A DNA stretch of 64,000 nt from Tengunoibacter tsumagoiensis (GTDB taxonomy: Bacteria > Chloroflexota > Ktedonobacteria > Ktedonobacterales > Ktedonobacteraceae): positions 3,037,001 to 3,101,000 of the forward strand of contig NZ_BIFR01000001.1 in assembly GCF_003967535.1 (NCBI RefSeq), given 5' to 3'. The first letter of the stretch is position 1, and the number at the start of each line of letters is the position of its first letter. The notes beneath the pieces were generated by a model that ran no database searches, had not been told where the DNA came from, and was given only the letters and a program-made list of their open reading frames with translations. The position numbers were made by a program, and so were the translations under genes. This document shows, in pieces, positions 51,601 to 59,683 of the stretch.

Positions 51601-52009
51601 AGCCAACGAACACCCCATTGACATAGAGCCGAAAGACCTGACTTGCAGCGATCGTAATAAAGGCATTCTCAGGTGGAGCATCAAAAACCATCGTCGTCCT
51701 GAAGTAGCTTACCACTGCTTTAGGATCATTTGTCTGAATCCAGCGAGCATTCTGCCAATCTGGAGTAAACGTTTTGGGTTGTGGAACGAGAAATGTTTGA
51801 AAGGCAAACCAACTGGCTCCGCAGCAGGCTAACAAGAGGCAGAACCAGCTAAGGAGCTGAAACAAGAGACGCTGTTGTTTCGGTTTGCGTCGTTGCACAA
51901 CTGGATGGGGTGGAGATTGTTCACCTGGACGTAATGTAGAAGAAATCACACACAGCCACCTTTCAATCCAATGCATACGCTGCGGAGATCGGTGGACTGG
52001 GCCAGGCAA
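48665..52009 (-). CDS. Giant GT39-like membrane glycosyltransferase with two beta-sandwich domains
   Basis: A 1114-residue protein. A membrane helix near residues 48-70 is followed by two extracellular jelly-roll modules (about 85-225 and 265-400); both have the pattern FxTTM-x-VxxAxxF-x-VFINDxL/VYVNGVFV found in galactose-binding-like N-terminal domains of rhamnosidases. From about 455 on there are some 12 membrane helices with GT-C features: DELSSFYAARFIMAHGYP after the first loop, SFYxA motif and SPYAMTWARQVRMYELAQL. Such enzymes move a sugar from a lipid-linked donor outside the membrane. The frame opens at TTG 52009; a later ATG (MHWIERW, 51976) is possible. It is 6 bases from the TPR gene. 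Confidence 0.8.
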   Translation of the reverse strand: MPGPVHRSPQRMHWIERWLCVISSTLRPGEQSPPHPVVQRRKPKQQRLLFQLLSWFCLLLACCGASWFAFQTFLVPQPKTFTPDWQNARWIQTNDPKAVVSYFRTTMVFDAPPENAFITIAASQVFRLYVNGVFVGSNTLDFVQGQTQQTYMFDLSASVTVGKNVIGIRVANVDNGHPQLRATIGTMWGNKTKYYPSDNTWQMTSDSALAQPRGAASIYSWSVPAFDASRWPNAQYATTAPAPAPLLMNPLVYTQPMPTHWISDGARLESFYVRQFSVTNSFDNALLRIVATGEAQVFINDHLYAQWNGLVNIPQVNAVTYLSTNGQPAPYRNGLLMGVYDVTPYIHTGTNTIAIHVLAPGSAIAKVGLDSLRSALSADMLVGSGTNYTNYTNPLANDNGWHASSHSVAGWTNASNAVFSWHIPATIGRPGSSHAFYLPDSNTPRNVQVIPASQIAEVCGWSSLGVLVFWLAFSLLMLRRYYPTRKAALAAGSLIWLPALALEITLVVLGRQSSLPQPFPYDWQWTTLLLATVVISASGFWYSLRQQSRQQPVTYQAPPRRVRAPQTRNQQVRYWLQHNWAILPVFLLGLVMVCYQPDYEPYWQDELSSFYAARFIMAHGYPAFISGFVYAKGELFSYLLALFLSIGGTTNPIVPRLISILAYIAGLPILYVTVSRLFNRRIAWLATAMLAFSPYAMTWARQVRMYELAQLMVIIVVATLYWALQYREKIKPVFIAVGTMLIAYFSHEEVFIILPAIILSALGASREGRYGMPSIMRKKHWWLALLLGATVIIIQLSIVFLSHPPKFGSDQSQRPQIAPTLNNISYYYHLLFAPFPPKDGPTPWVVSTPFIAINAYLALLGCVVAFIRKDRRPQYVATFLIVSSLTLACIFTMEADRYYYPLLPLLYTMAAYGFWQVLQFLWHIMRPLLALMNRQRQPGSSLPLMVRIGTGMTAGLLCASVLLIPMLPLSNSNLFLNRIMGTPYHHHFADYDNATQYIKDHEQPGDFVIAASPAVIATYYLGHVDAYFSVDRALFLFEKGDGKIIETTTGSHALLNQADFQTELAMHKRIWLISDNGGYQGGVTKNARFNFPPPDFRTVYEGYGSAVYFRSTGN

Positions 52010-52015
52010 AGATGC

Positions 52016-53380
52016 CTAGCGCAGCCCCGAGATCTCCTCACGAGCCGTGTTATTGCGAAATTCAGGATCTAAATCCTGAGCTTTAAACATATCATCATGA
52101 GCTTCAACGTATTTTCCTTCGCCTATTTTGCTTAATCCAAGGTACGTATAGGCAGAGGACTGGATATCGCTATTGGCACTTAAGGCAAGCACAACATTCA
52201 TCTGTGTATCGCAGGTAGTATAATCATGCAGATCATAATATAATCTTCCCAGCATATAATGGGCATAGACGTTGTTGGGATCGGCCTGAAGCATAGCGTT
52301 CAACCAGGTTATGGATGGCTCTTCTCCTGGAACGCGCAGATTAGCGGCTCCATTGAGTGGATGTGGTTGTTCCGACAGATTCTGTAGCGTAAGATCGACT
52401 TCATCTGTAAACCAATCCGGTACCTGATTATGTGTTGCCATCAATCCTTCGCGTAACTCTTGATAAGCAGAGAGAAAATCGTTTTGTTGGCGATAGAAAG
52501 AGGCGAGGTAAGCCCGGCTAGACAGAACAGGCTGATTGGGATACACATAGTACCAGGCCTGCCCACGTTCCAATTGATAGGATGGAAGTTGGGCCAGGGA
52601 TGGGTTGAGATTTTGAGCATAGTCCAGCCAGGTAAGCGCGTTCTCATAGTTTCCAATGGAGAGCAGATGCTGAGCTTCATAATTGCATATGAGCGCGGCA
52701 GGTCCCCGTCCCAATAGAAGCAGAAAGCCCATCGCCATGCCACTGACAATCCAGGGCGTCCACCGTGAGCGCCGTTGCTGCATTGTGGAGCGTGGAAACT
52801 GTCTGGCAGCGATGAAGAATAGCAGAGCGCCAACCAGAGAAGTGAAAAAACCTGGTCCAACCTGATTACAAAACAACAGCACCCGACTGGAGAGATCCAA
52901 TGGATCAAGTGAGCTTAACTGGATTGGAAAGAACTGAGCCGAGCTGCCATAGCCAAAGTGGCCACGAATAAGCATCGCCTGTCGCTCATTCCGATTCAAC
53001 AGTGCCACACCCTCCATATCGTTGTAGAGGTACTGAAGCGCGAATAAGGTAGCTGGAAGCAGGCTAAACAGTCCTGCTCCCTGACAGATTCGAGCTTCAC
53101 GACCGTGTAACTGAGGCTGTTGCCAGCGCCGCCAGACGATCCAACCGGCCAGGAGGGAACAGCAGAGGCAGAGCAGGCCATAATTGCCCAGATGGATAGG
53201 CCATGCCAGGTCGATAGGAACTTGCCAGGCGAGCATTAAACTATGTAAAGGATCATCGAGCCAGGGTAAGAAGCTTGCTGTAAGCATCACAAGGCCAGCC
53301 AGAGAAGGGATCACAATCTGGTAAGGAGCCTGGCGCATCAGCAAGCGCCAGGAGTGTTGTGGGATCATCATGACTCTCAC
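52016..53380 (-). CDS. Membrane protein with C-terminal TPR-like repeats
   Basis: Function unknown. The first half (about residues 20-240) has around six membrane helices. The rest is soluble and helical, with repeats such as AQHLLSIGNYENALTWLDYA, NVYAHYMLGRLYYDLHDY and AYTYLGLSKIGEGKYVEAHD that match tetratricopeptide units. TPR domains bind partner proteins, so it may organise the glycan or export machinery encoded around it. GTG 53380 or ATG 53371 can start translation. It lies 15 bases after the adaptor gene and 6 before the GT39-like gene, clearly in one operon. Confidence 0.78.
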   Translation of the reverse strand: MRVMMIPQHSWRLLMRQAPYQIVIPSLAGLVMLTASFLPWLDDPLHSLMLAWQVPIDLAWPIHLGNYGLLCLCCSLLAGWIVWRRWQQPQLHGREARICQGAGLFSLLPATLFALQYLYNDMEGVALLNRNERQAMLIRGHFGYGSSAQFFPIQLSSLDPLDLSSRVLLFCNQVGPGFFTSLVGALLFFIAARQFPRSTMQQRRSRWTPWIVSGMAMGFLLLLGRGPAALICNYEAQHLLSIGNYENALTWLDYAQNLNPSLAQLPSYQLERGQAWYYVYPNQPVLSSRAYLASFYRQQNDFLSAYQELREGLMATHNQVPDWFTDEVDLTLQNLSEQPHPLNGAANLRVPGEEPSITWLNAMLQADPNNVYAHYMLGRLYYDLHDYTTCDTQMNVVLALSANSDIQSSAYTYLGLSKIGEGKYVEAHDDMFKAQDLDPEFRNNTAREEISGLR

Positions 53381-53395
53381 TTTCCAGTCGTGTGT

Positions 53396-54607
53396 TTACT
53401 GTTCTGTTGCAACAATATGGATCTCTTGTGCATTGGTAAGAATTTTATTTAAAGGAAGGAGCACAATCAGCTCATTGGGCGTCAATCCTGAATCAATAAA
53501 CACGGTATTGTCGGATCGACCCACCACATGAACGGGCTGCATATAGGCATGATTATCGCGAATAACGAAGACCGATGACTCATGATCAGGATTAAGCACA
53601 GCCAGGCGAGGAACAACAAAGGCATTGACCTGGCCCTGGACGGTGACAAAGGCGTTCATACCTGCGAGAAGCGCCTGTTGTGTATTAGGTACCTGAATCC
53701 AGACACCAAAAGTATCGGTCTGCGGATCAGCCTGTGGAATAATCTGAGCTACTTTTCCGGTCAACGTGAGGTCCGGGAGAGCTGATGGGCTCACCTGAGC
53801 AGGCATCCCCACATGGATAGAATTGAGGTTGTTCAGAGGGATCTTCGCACGTACGACCACGCTTGATTGATCCATGAGTGTGAGAAGGATGGTATTTGCG
53901 GCAAAGGCCTGTCCAGAGTTCACATTAATCGCGGTAATCGTGCCCTGGATAGGGGCAATCAGATTGCCATCCCGGGCAGAAGTCTGAGCTATCAACGCAT
54001 TATAGTGGTTCTGAGCTACCTGGAGATCGTGCTGCGCTGCGGCAACTGTTACGGCATTGTAAGGAAAGGCCCCTGCTACAGAATTTAAGTAGCTTTGTGC
54101 GGCACTGACATTACTTGAAGCTTGATTGAGCTCTGCATCCAATTGAACGGTATCTAACTTGATCAGAGCCTGTCCGGACTTCACCTGATCGCCAGCTTTT
54201 ACCAGGATAGAGACAGCGCGTTGGGCCACAGGATACGTAATATTCACCTGTTGGAGAGGGTAGACCACGCCGCCTCCACCGATGAACTGGGTGGCCAACT
54301 GCTGTTTGTTAATGCGGAAGGCGGTGACATCACGCTGAATGGCCCAGTACTTATAAGCAACAGTTAGACTCAGGGAAGCGATAATCAGCAAGGCAGCAAC
54401 GACTGCCCCTGTCAGTAGCAACTTTTTCGACGGTTTACGGCGAGACAATCCTGGATTGGTCGGACTTGTCGGACTTGTCGGTTCATGTCTGGCGCGTTTA
54501 TGGGTGACAGCAGAGATGATAGCAGTCTCCTCAAAATTCGACTGGGGTGAGGTCTCTGCATCAGATTGTATGGGATCATCGAATGTTTGGGTATTCCGAT
54601 CGCTCAT
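53396..54607 (-). CDS. HlyD-type membrane-fusion adaptor
   Basis: Periplasmic/extracellular adaptor family (HlyD, RND adaptor type). After a charged 70-residue cytoplasmic tail with SPTSPTNPG repeats comes one membrane helix (about 80-103). The lipoyl-like halves are VSILVKAGDQVKSGQALIKL and NLIAPIQGTITAINVNSGQA, around a helical hairpin. VVVRAKIPLNNLNSIHVGMP and the beta barrel follow, ending with FVVPRLAVLNPD. Start ATG 54607 (MSDRNTQTF) follows GGAGGGAG; the frame extends further. No ABC, RND or MFS pump lies next to it, which is unusual. Confidence 0.85.
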   Translation of the reverse strand: MSDRNTQTFDDPIQSDAETSPQSNFEETAIISAVTHKRARHEPTSPTSPTNPGLSRRKPSKKLLLTGAVVAALLIIASLSLTVAYKYWAIQRDVTAFRINKQQLATQFIGGGGVVYPLQQVNITYPVAQRAVSILVKAGDQVKSGQALIKLDTVQLDAELNQASSNVSAAQSYLNSVAGAFPYNAVTVAAAQHDLQVAQNHYNALIAQTSARDGNLIAPIQGTITAINVNSGQAFAANTILLTLMDQSSVVVRAKIPLNNLNSIHVGMPAQVSPSALPDLTLTGKVAQIIPQADPQTDTFGVWIQVPNTQQALLAGMNAFVTVQGQVNAFVVPRLAVLNPDHESSVFVIRDNHAYMQPVHVVGRSDNTVFIDSGLTPNELIVLLPLNKILTNAQEIHIVATEQ

Positions 54608-54736
54608 TGTTGTTGTGCTCCCTCCGTTGGTATAAGCTGCCAGGACAGAGAATGTGCAGCTCATATCTTGTCGGTAGTAGAAAGGTGTGTCGTGAGTAGG
54701 AGAACCTGCTCACTTTCTCTCCATCGGCAAAATTGT

Positions 54737-55840
54737 TCAGGCTGTGAGTTCTTTTGATGTCAAAGTTAAAGAAGAGTCAGAAATCTCTTTTTTGCGGGCT
54801 CCCATCAAGAGGTAAATGCATCCACCTAAAGCTCCCAGGAGCAGTCCCTGGGCATCAGCCAGCAGAACCAGGACCAATGCGGTAGTAACTGGGACATGCA
54901 TAGTCGCAAAAATGGAGACGAAGGCAGTTTCGCGTAGCCCATAGCCATTGATGGCAAAGGGCAAGAATGCAATCAATGACACAAAGGGTATAGCGACGAG
55001 GTAGAAGGCAAATGGTACCTGAAGGTGCAAGGCAGTTGCGTAGGCATAATAATTGAGGGCTGAGATCAGATGGAAAATGAGCCCATAGCCCACCGCGATA
55101 GCCATCGAACGCGGATGCGAGAGACTTCCACGAATCGCCTGACCCACACGAAGTAATGATGAGATCATCTTATGTTCCAGCCAGTGGATCTTCAGAAAGC
55201 GAGGGAGGAGCAGGACGCTTCCGTAAGCTGCTCCCAGGATGGCACAGAGTAAGATGCTTGAGAGCAGAAAAAGCCAGATGATCTCGCGCGAGAAGATCCC
55301 ATGCCAGATGATGACAGAAGGGATAGAAACGGCGAGCATCCCAATAAAACCCGTCCCACGGCTGAGTAGAACCGCACTTGCCGAACCAGCAGCATTTTTG
55401 CTCTCTTTTCCCACGTAATAGGCCTTGACGATATCTCCTCCCATGCCTGTAGGGAGAAAATGGTTGAATGCGTGGCCAACCAGGTAGAGATTGACTAAAC
55501 GGCGCAGATCCCAATGAATCTGTTCAGTATCCAATAGCGATTGCCATTGGTAGGCGCTCACGATCACTCCGAACATACCCAGGACCAATCCAATCAAGAG
55601 CAATCCAGTATCTAGATGAAGGATATTTTGTACGACCGCCGTCCAGGAGACGGAACGTAATAAAAACACAAACAGGAGAACAGTACAGCTCAGCCGGAGC
55701 GCAAATTTGAGCCAGCGGCTACGTTCGGGATGTTGAGGAGGGGTAGCTGGTGGACGTATATGTGATCGTTCAGCCGCATGAAGCGGTAGAGGTGATTGAT
55801 AGTCAGGTGGAGATTCCTGAGTGAGAAATGGTGTACCCAT
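54737..55840 (-). CDS. Lysylphosphatidylglycerol synthase TM-region family protein (AglD2/UPF0104)
   Basis: Integral membrane protein of 367 residues, about eight helices, of the UPF0104 family that includes the membrane half of MprF and proteins near glycan synthesis genes. It shows LLLIGLVLGMFGVIVSAYQW, LVGHAFNHFLPTGMGGDIVKA (the family's PxGxGGDxxRA-like motif), SAVLLSRGTGFIGML and INGYGLRETAFVSIF. The aminoacyl-transferase half of MprF is absent. It may move or present a lipid or lipid-linked sugar. AAAGGAG precedes the ATG. It sits between the sugar epimerase and the adaptor. Confidence 0.87.
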   Translation of the reverse strand: MGTPFLTQESPPDYQSPLPLHAAERSHIRPPATPPQHPERSRWLKFALRLSCTVLLFVFLLRSVSWTAVVQNILHLDTGLLLIGLVLGMFGVIVSAYQWQSLLDTEQIHWDLRRLVNLYLVGHAFNHFLPTGMGGDIVKAYYVGKESKNAAGSASAVLLSRGTGFIGMLAVSIPSVIIWHGIFSREIIWLFLLSSILLCAILGAAYGSVLLLPRFLKIHWLEHKMISSLLRVGQAIRGSLSHPRSMAIAVGYGLIFHLISALNYYAYATALHLQVPFAFYLVAIPFVSLIAFLPFAINGYGLRETAFVSIFATMHVPVTTALVLVLLADAQGLLLGALGGCIYLLMGARKKEISDSSLTLTSKELTA

Positions 55841-55946
55841 CAGTTTTTACAGCTCCTTTAATAATCTATAGCGTGCAAATGAAGGGCGCTGCTCCAGTAG
55901 CCTGAGAGAGCTGCCAGGACAGCGACCCTATGATGACAAGTAATCG

Positions 55947-56921
55947 TCACGCAATCTGCAATTGTTTGTGTGATGACTGATACAGTGAGCGTGCAAACTC
56001 AAACTCGTGCGCCAGTCCTTTGCGAAGCGGGACCTGTGGTTGATAGCCAAGGAGCGTCTGTGCTCGTTCGGTACTGGCAAAGGTGTGGCGTACATCGCCA
56101 TGTTGTTTATTCTCAAAAACTACCTGAAAGGGGCTGCCGCTGATCTCACGGAGTAGATGTAAGACATCTTGCACAGAGACGCGTGAGCCACCAGCGATAT
56201 TCATAACCTGACCAATTGCGGCCTCCTGGGTAGCGGCCAGCAGATTGGCCTCGACGATGTCCGTGACATAGGTGAAATCTCGCGTCTGGAGGCCGTCATC
56301 GAAAACATGGAGCGGCTCGCGGGTCAGAATCGCCTTACAGAAGCAATGAAAGGCCATATCGGGGCGTTGACGTGGCCCATAGACAGTAAAGTAGCGTAGA
56401 GAGACAGTTGGTACACCAAAGTTATGATGATAAAGCGAACAGAGATGCTCGGCTGCTAGCTTGGTTACCCCATAGGGTGAGTAGGGATGATGGGGTGCAT
56501 CCTCGCTAATTGGCATAGTGGTTGTATCACCATAAATGGAAGAGGAGGATGCATAGACGATCCGTTTGACGCCACCGACAGTGTGAGCTGCCTCTAACAG
56601 GCGCTGAGTCGCCAGAACATTGCACTCAGTGTACCGTGTAAATTCGGCACCCCAACTGGCGCGAACCCCTGCCTGAGCCGCCTGATGAAAGATCCAATCT
56701 GCTCCCTCGACCAGAGGGCGTAGAAACAGATCAACAAGATTCCCTTCGACAAAAGAGAAACGTCGCCAGGAGCGTGGCCCCTCGAGATTACGCTCTTTCA
56801 GACTCCGATCATAGTAGTCGATAAACGCATCAATGCCACAGACCTCATGCCCCTCATGGAGCAGGCGTTCTGCAAGATGAGAACCAACAAAGCCAGCAAC
56901 ACCAGTGACGATACAGCGCAT
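55947..56921 (-). CDS. NAD-dependent sugar epimerase/dehydratase
   Basis: Short-chain dehydrogenase of the extended type acting on a nucleotide sugar, probably a UDP-glucuronate or UDP-glucose 4-epimerase. It has VTGVAGFVGSHLAERLL (NAD site), DAFIDYYDRSLKERNL, FHQAAQAGVRASWG, YASSSSIYG, and the catalytic YSPYGVTK with SLRYFTVYGPRQRPDMA. The FIDYY and AGVRASWG patterns resemble UDP-glucuronate epimerases. ATG 56921 (MRCIVTGVAGF) follows AAAGGAGG, giving 324 residues; the open frame runs to 56963. It supplies sugar donor for the adjacent glycosyltransferases. Confidence 0.9.
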   Translation of the reverse strand: MRCIVTGVAGFVGSHLAERLLHEGHEVCGIDAFIDYYDRSLKERNLEGPRSWRRFSFVEGNLVDLFLRPLVEGADWIFHQAAQAGVRASWGAEFTRYTECNVLATQRLLEAAHTVGGVKRIVYASSSSIYGDTTTMPISEDAPHHPYSPYGVTKLAAEHLCSLYHHNFGVPTVSLRYFTVYGPRQRPDMAFHCFCKAILTREPLHVFDDGLQTRDFTYVTDIVEANLLAATQEAAIGQVMNIAGGSRVSVQDVLHLLREISGSPFQVVFENKQHGDVRHTFASTERAQTLLGYQPQVPLRKGLAHEFEFARSLYQSSHKQLQIA

Positions 56922-56965
56922 ACAGTCCTCCTTTAGGATCTGTTCGAATGAGTCGACATTCATGA

Positions 56966-56995
56966 AAAGGTTTCACCACCCTGTATGAAACCTTT
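56966..56995 (-). repeat. 10-bp hairpin between GT4 and epimerase genes
   Basis: AAAGGTTTCA and TGAAACCTTT form a perfect stem with a 10-base loop, 24 bases past the GT4 stop codon. On the minus strand the stem ends with T's, so it may be a partial terminator inside the run. Confidence 0.5.
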
Positions 56996-57018
56996 ATTTT
57001 CAGAAGAGTAAAAAGAGG

Positions 57019-58245
57019 TCAGGCGACACAGGAGAGATCTTTCGCACGTTCCTCAGTCGTCTCTCGCGTTAAAGCTTCAGCAGCGAACTCCCGTTGCACC
57101 TGTGTACTCTTCTCCAGGAAAACAGGCCAGCTATAATGAGACTCGGCAAAGTGTTGGGCATGTACTCCCAGTGTTGCCGCCCATTGGGGGTGCTGTAAGA
57201 GCTTTAACGTTCCTTGAGCGATTCCCTCGGCAGTGGGAGGAACAAGCATAGCAGTTTCGAGGCTCAATACTTGCGTCTGAGAAAAGATGGCGGTCGCCAG
57301 AATGGGCTTCCCTGCACGCAAGTAGGTATAGAGTTTTAAAGGGGTATTGGTGCCCTTACTGCGTGGACTGAGCAGAATATCCGCCACCGCCATATAGAGT
57401 GGCATCTCTGCAAGTGGTCGCTGTCCCGTAAAGGTAACAGCATGACTGATCCCTAACTCCTGAGCCATTCTTGTAAATTTTTCAACCTGTTCTGGTTGAC
57501 CACCAACCAGCAGATACTGTGCATCAGGCTGCGTTGAAAGCACCGTTGGGATGCTGTGTAGAAGCATATCAATGCCTTGATAACTTTCGAGTGTCCCCGT
57601 ATAGAGCAGCACTGGCCCTGAGCCAAGATTTAGCTCATAGCGTAACTGTGCCACTTCACGTGGATGAGGAACAGGCAAGTTCTCGTCGACAGCAGAGTTC
57701 TCGATCATGTAGATGGGCGTTGATGGCGACATCTGGCGAGCACTTGTCTCTATATCAGGACAGATGGCAATGACGGCATCAGCATGGCGAACCATCAGTT
57801 TTTGAACAAACTTCACCAATTGGATGAGCAGGGGGTTAGTCGTAAATTCGCTACTGACAATCTGCTGTGATAGATCGGAATGCATATAGTAAAGATGTTT
57901 CAAACCAAAGAGCGAGCCCAGAATCATTCCTAAAACACCCGCCTCCTCATGGGTATGAATGTACGAATATCGTTTGCTACATAAGCACCAGAGAGCGACA
58001 ATGCAGAGCAAAAGATCCAGCGGTATTTTTGCCAGAGAGGGGCCAACCTTCACACTTTTGATCCCGGGCAGAGAAGGGATACGAATAATTCGCAGGCCTG
58101 GTAGATTGACAGGTTTTCCCAGATGATAGGTCACGAGATCAATCTCAAAGCCCATGCTTATCAGCGCCTTAATATGATGATAGACAGCAAATGGAGCCCC
58201 CCTTTCTTCCAGGAAGGGCTGTGGGGCTAACATAAGTATCTTCAC
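57019..58245 (-). CDS. Family 4 glycosyltransferase (GT-B)
   Basis: Retaining GT-B glycosyltransferase of 408 residues. The N-terminal domain begins VKILMLAPQPFLEERGAPFA; the C-terminal donor-binding domain has GPVLLYTGTLESYQGIDMLL, YLLVGGQPEQ, VTFTGQRPLAEMPLYMAVAD and SPRSKGTNTPLKLYTYLRAGKP, where an Asn-Thr-Pro-Leu-Lys replaces the usual E-x7-E context seen in many family members. The start is GTG 58245 after AAAGGA; the frame opens at 58350. It follows the GT2 gene and precedes the epimerase gene. Donor and acceptor are unknown. Confidence 0.87.
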   Translation of the reverse strand: MKILMLAPQPFLEERGAPFAVYHHIKALISMGFEIDLVTYHLGKPVNLPGLRIIRIPSLPGIKSVKVGPSLAKIPLDLLLCIVALWCLCSKRYSYIHTHEEAGVLGMILGSLFGLKHLYYMHSDLSQQIVSSEFTTNPLLIQLVKFVQKLMVRHADAVIAICPDIETSARQMSPSTPIYMIENSAVDENLPVPHPREVAQLRYELNLGSGPVLLYTGTLESYQGIDMLLHSIPTVLSTQPDAQYLLVGGQPEQVEKFTRMAQELGISHAVTFTGQRPLAEMPLYMAVADILLSPRSKGTNTPLKLYTYLRAGKPILATAIFSQTQVLSLETAMLVPPTAEGIAQGTLKLLQHPQWAATLGVHAQHFAESHYSWPVFLEKSTQVQREFAAEALTRETTEERAKDLSCVA

Positions 58246-58321
58246 GCGAAAATTCCTTTCATGAATTGTTCTTACCAACACATTGTGTATTTTGAGAGGA
58301 AAAAGGCAATTGTTAGAGGAG

Positions 58322-58353
58322 CCGATGATAGCTCTACTATGAGCTATCATCGG
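58322..58353 (-). repeat. 13-bp hairpin between GT2 and GT4 genes
   Basis: Perfect 13-bp stem (58322-58334 with 58341-58353), 6-base loop, 17 bases past the GT2 stop codon and 76 bases before the GT4 start. No T-tract; it may attenuate or protect the RNA. Confidence 0.6.
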
Positions 58354-58370
58354 AGGCGAAAGAAGAAAGA

Positions 58371-59423
58371 TTAGGGATGGATCAAGCTACTCTCTTTTCC
58401 ATTCTGTCGCGTTTTCTCCTGATTATCAGTCTCTTTACGCTCTGAGACGGCTCTGCCATGAAGATGCTCTTTTAAGACATAGATGGATTTCTGTTGTGAT
58501 TCATAATAGGTGCGCATGAGGAGCTCTGCCAGTAAGCCCTGGAGGAGTGTGAGAATTCCAAAGCCGGAGAGCAAGAGCGAGAGAGGGAAGATGGTTGGGC
58601 GACTGTGTCCCTGGCGAATGGGGAGGAGCGTGCGTCCCAGTGCATAAATGGAGAAGCAGAGCCCTAATGAGAGCGAGCTTAATCCAAACATGCCAAAGGC
58701 ATAGAGAGGCTTAGTCGCAAAGCTTCCCAGGAATTTGACGGTGCAAAGATCAAGAATCACACGAAAGACGCGCGAGATGCCGTATTTTGATGTACCAAAT
58801 TGCCGGGCATGATGAGTGACCTCAATCTCGGTAATAGAGGCTCCTACCAGTGCTGCATAAGCAGGAATAAAGCGATGCATCTCTCCATAGAGCCGGATAT
58901 GCTTGAACACCTCATAGCGATAGGCTTTCAGTGAGCACCCATAGTCATGAAGCTGGACATGAGTAACCTTCGAGATGAGCCGATTGGCGATCCGTGATGG
59001 CAGTTTACGGCTCATCTCTGCATCCTGCCGATCTTTGCGCCAGCCACTTACGACATCAAACCCTTCTGCAAGTTTTGCGAGCAGGCGTGGAATATCACAG
59101 GGATCATTTTGTAGATCGCCATCCATAAAGATGAGAATCTGGCCTGAGCTGTGTTCGACCCCGGCAGCCATCGCAGCCGTCTGACCGAAATTGCGGCGGA
59201 AGCGGAGGACCTGCACATGTGGATCTGCCTGAGCCACACGTTGCAACTGCGCAAAAGTGGTATCACGGCTCCCATCATCAATATAGAGAATCTCATAAGA
59301 AAATGCTTGCTGGACCAGCACCGCATGAAGGCGTTCATGGAGCAGGGGAACATTTTCCTCTTCATTGTAGAGTGGAACAATAATGGAGACGTCACATGTT
59401 CGTCTCTCGTTGAGCTTTACCAC
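58371..59423 (-). CDS. Dolichyl-phosphate-mannose synthase-like family 2 glycosyltransferase
   Basis: Polyprenyl-phosphate glycosyltransferase of the DPM1/GtrB type, which charges a lipid carrier with one sugar on the cytoplasmic side. It has VSIIVPLYNEEENVPLL, YEILYIDDGSRDTT, RRNFGQTAAMAAGVEHSSG, FMDGDLQNDP (DxD type metal site), VVSGWRKDRQD and TKYGISRVFRVILD. Two C-terminal membrane helices lie at about 240-265 and 280-305. GTG 59423 follows AGGAG by 6 bases. It is the first gene of the leftward run and a plausible source of the lipid-linked sugar used by the GT39-like enzyme. Confidence 0.9.
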   Translation of the reverse strand: MVKLNERRTCDVSIIVPLYNEEENVPLLHERLHAVLVQQAFSYEILYIDDGSRDTTFAQLQRVAQADPHVQVLRFRRNFGQTAAMAAGVEHSSGQILIFMDGDLQNDPCDIPRLLAKLAEGFDVVSGWRKDRQDAEMSRKLPSRIANRLISKVTHVQLHDYGCSLKAYRYEVFKHIRLYGEMHRFIPAYAALVGASITEIEVTHHARQFGTSKYGISRVFRVILDLCTVKFLGSFATKPLYAFGMFGLSSLSLGLCFSIYALGRTLLPIRQGHSRPTIFPLSLLLSGFGILTLLQGLLAELLMRTYYESQQKSIYVLKEHLHGRAVSERKETDNQEKTRQNGKESSLIHP

Positions 59424-59594
59424 ACTTCTCTCCTTTGACGCACTTTCATTTTCTCAGTGGAAAACGAAAGGCTAGAGATGACATTGGATGTTCAAATGTC
59501 TATAGATAGACAGTGGATTGAAAACACTGCACTATCAATGAGATATCGAGCATCTGAGCCATTTTCTGAAGAGTCTGTACTGAGAGAAGGTCGT

Positions 59595-59638
59595 CAGAGG
59601 CCGCTATGATTGTCTATCCACAATCATAGCGGCCTCTG
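59595..59638 (-). terminator. 19-bp perfect hairpin after the PknB-type kinase gene
   Basis: Perfect 19-bp stem (59595-59613 with 59620-59638), loop CTATCC, 45 bases past the kinase stop codon. No T-tract. Confidence 0.78.
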
Positions 59639-59683
59639 GAGCCCGAATATATCGTTTCTAGCGAAGAGAGGTTATCAGGAAGG

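Noticed and set aside
54437..54482. Short GGACTTGTCGG-type repeats in the adaptor gene
   Set aside because: They encode the SPTSPT linker of a disordered tail; simple codon repetition.
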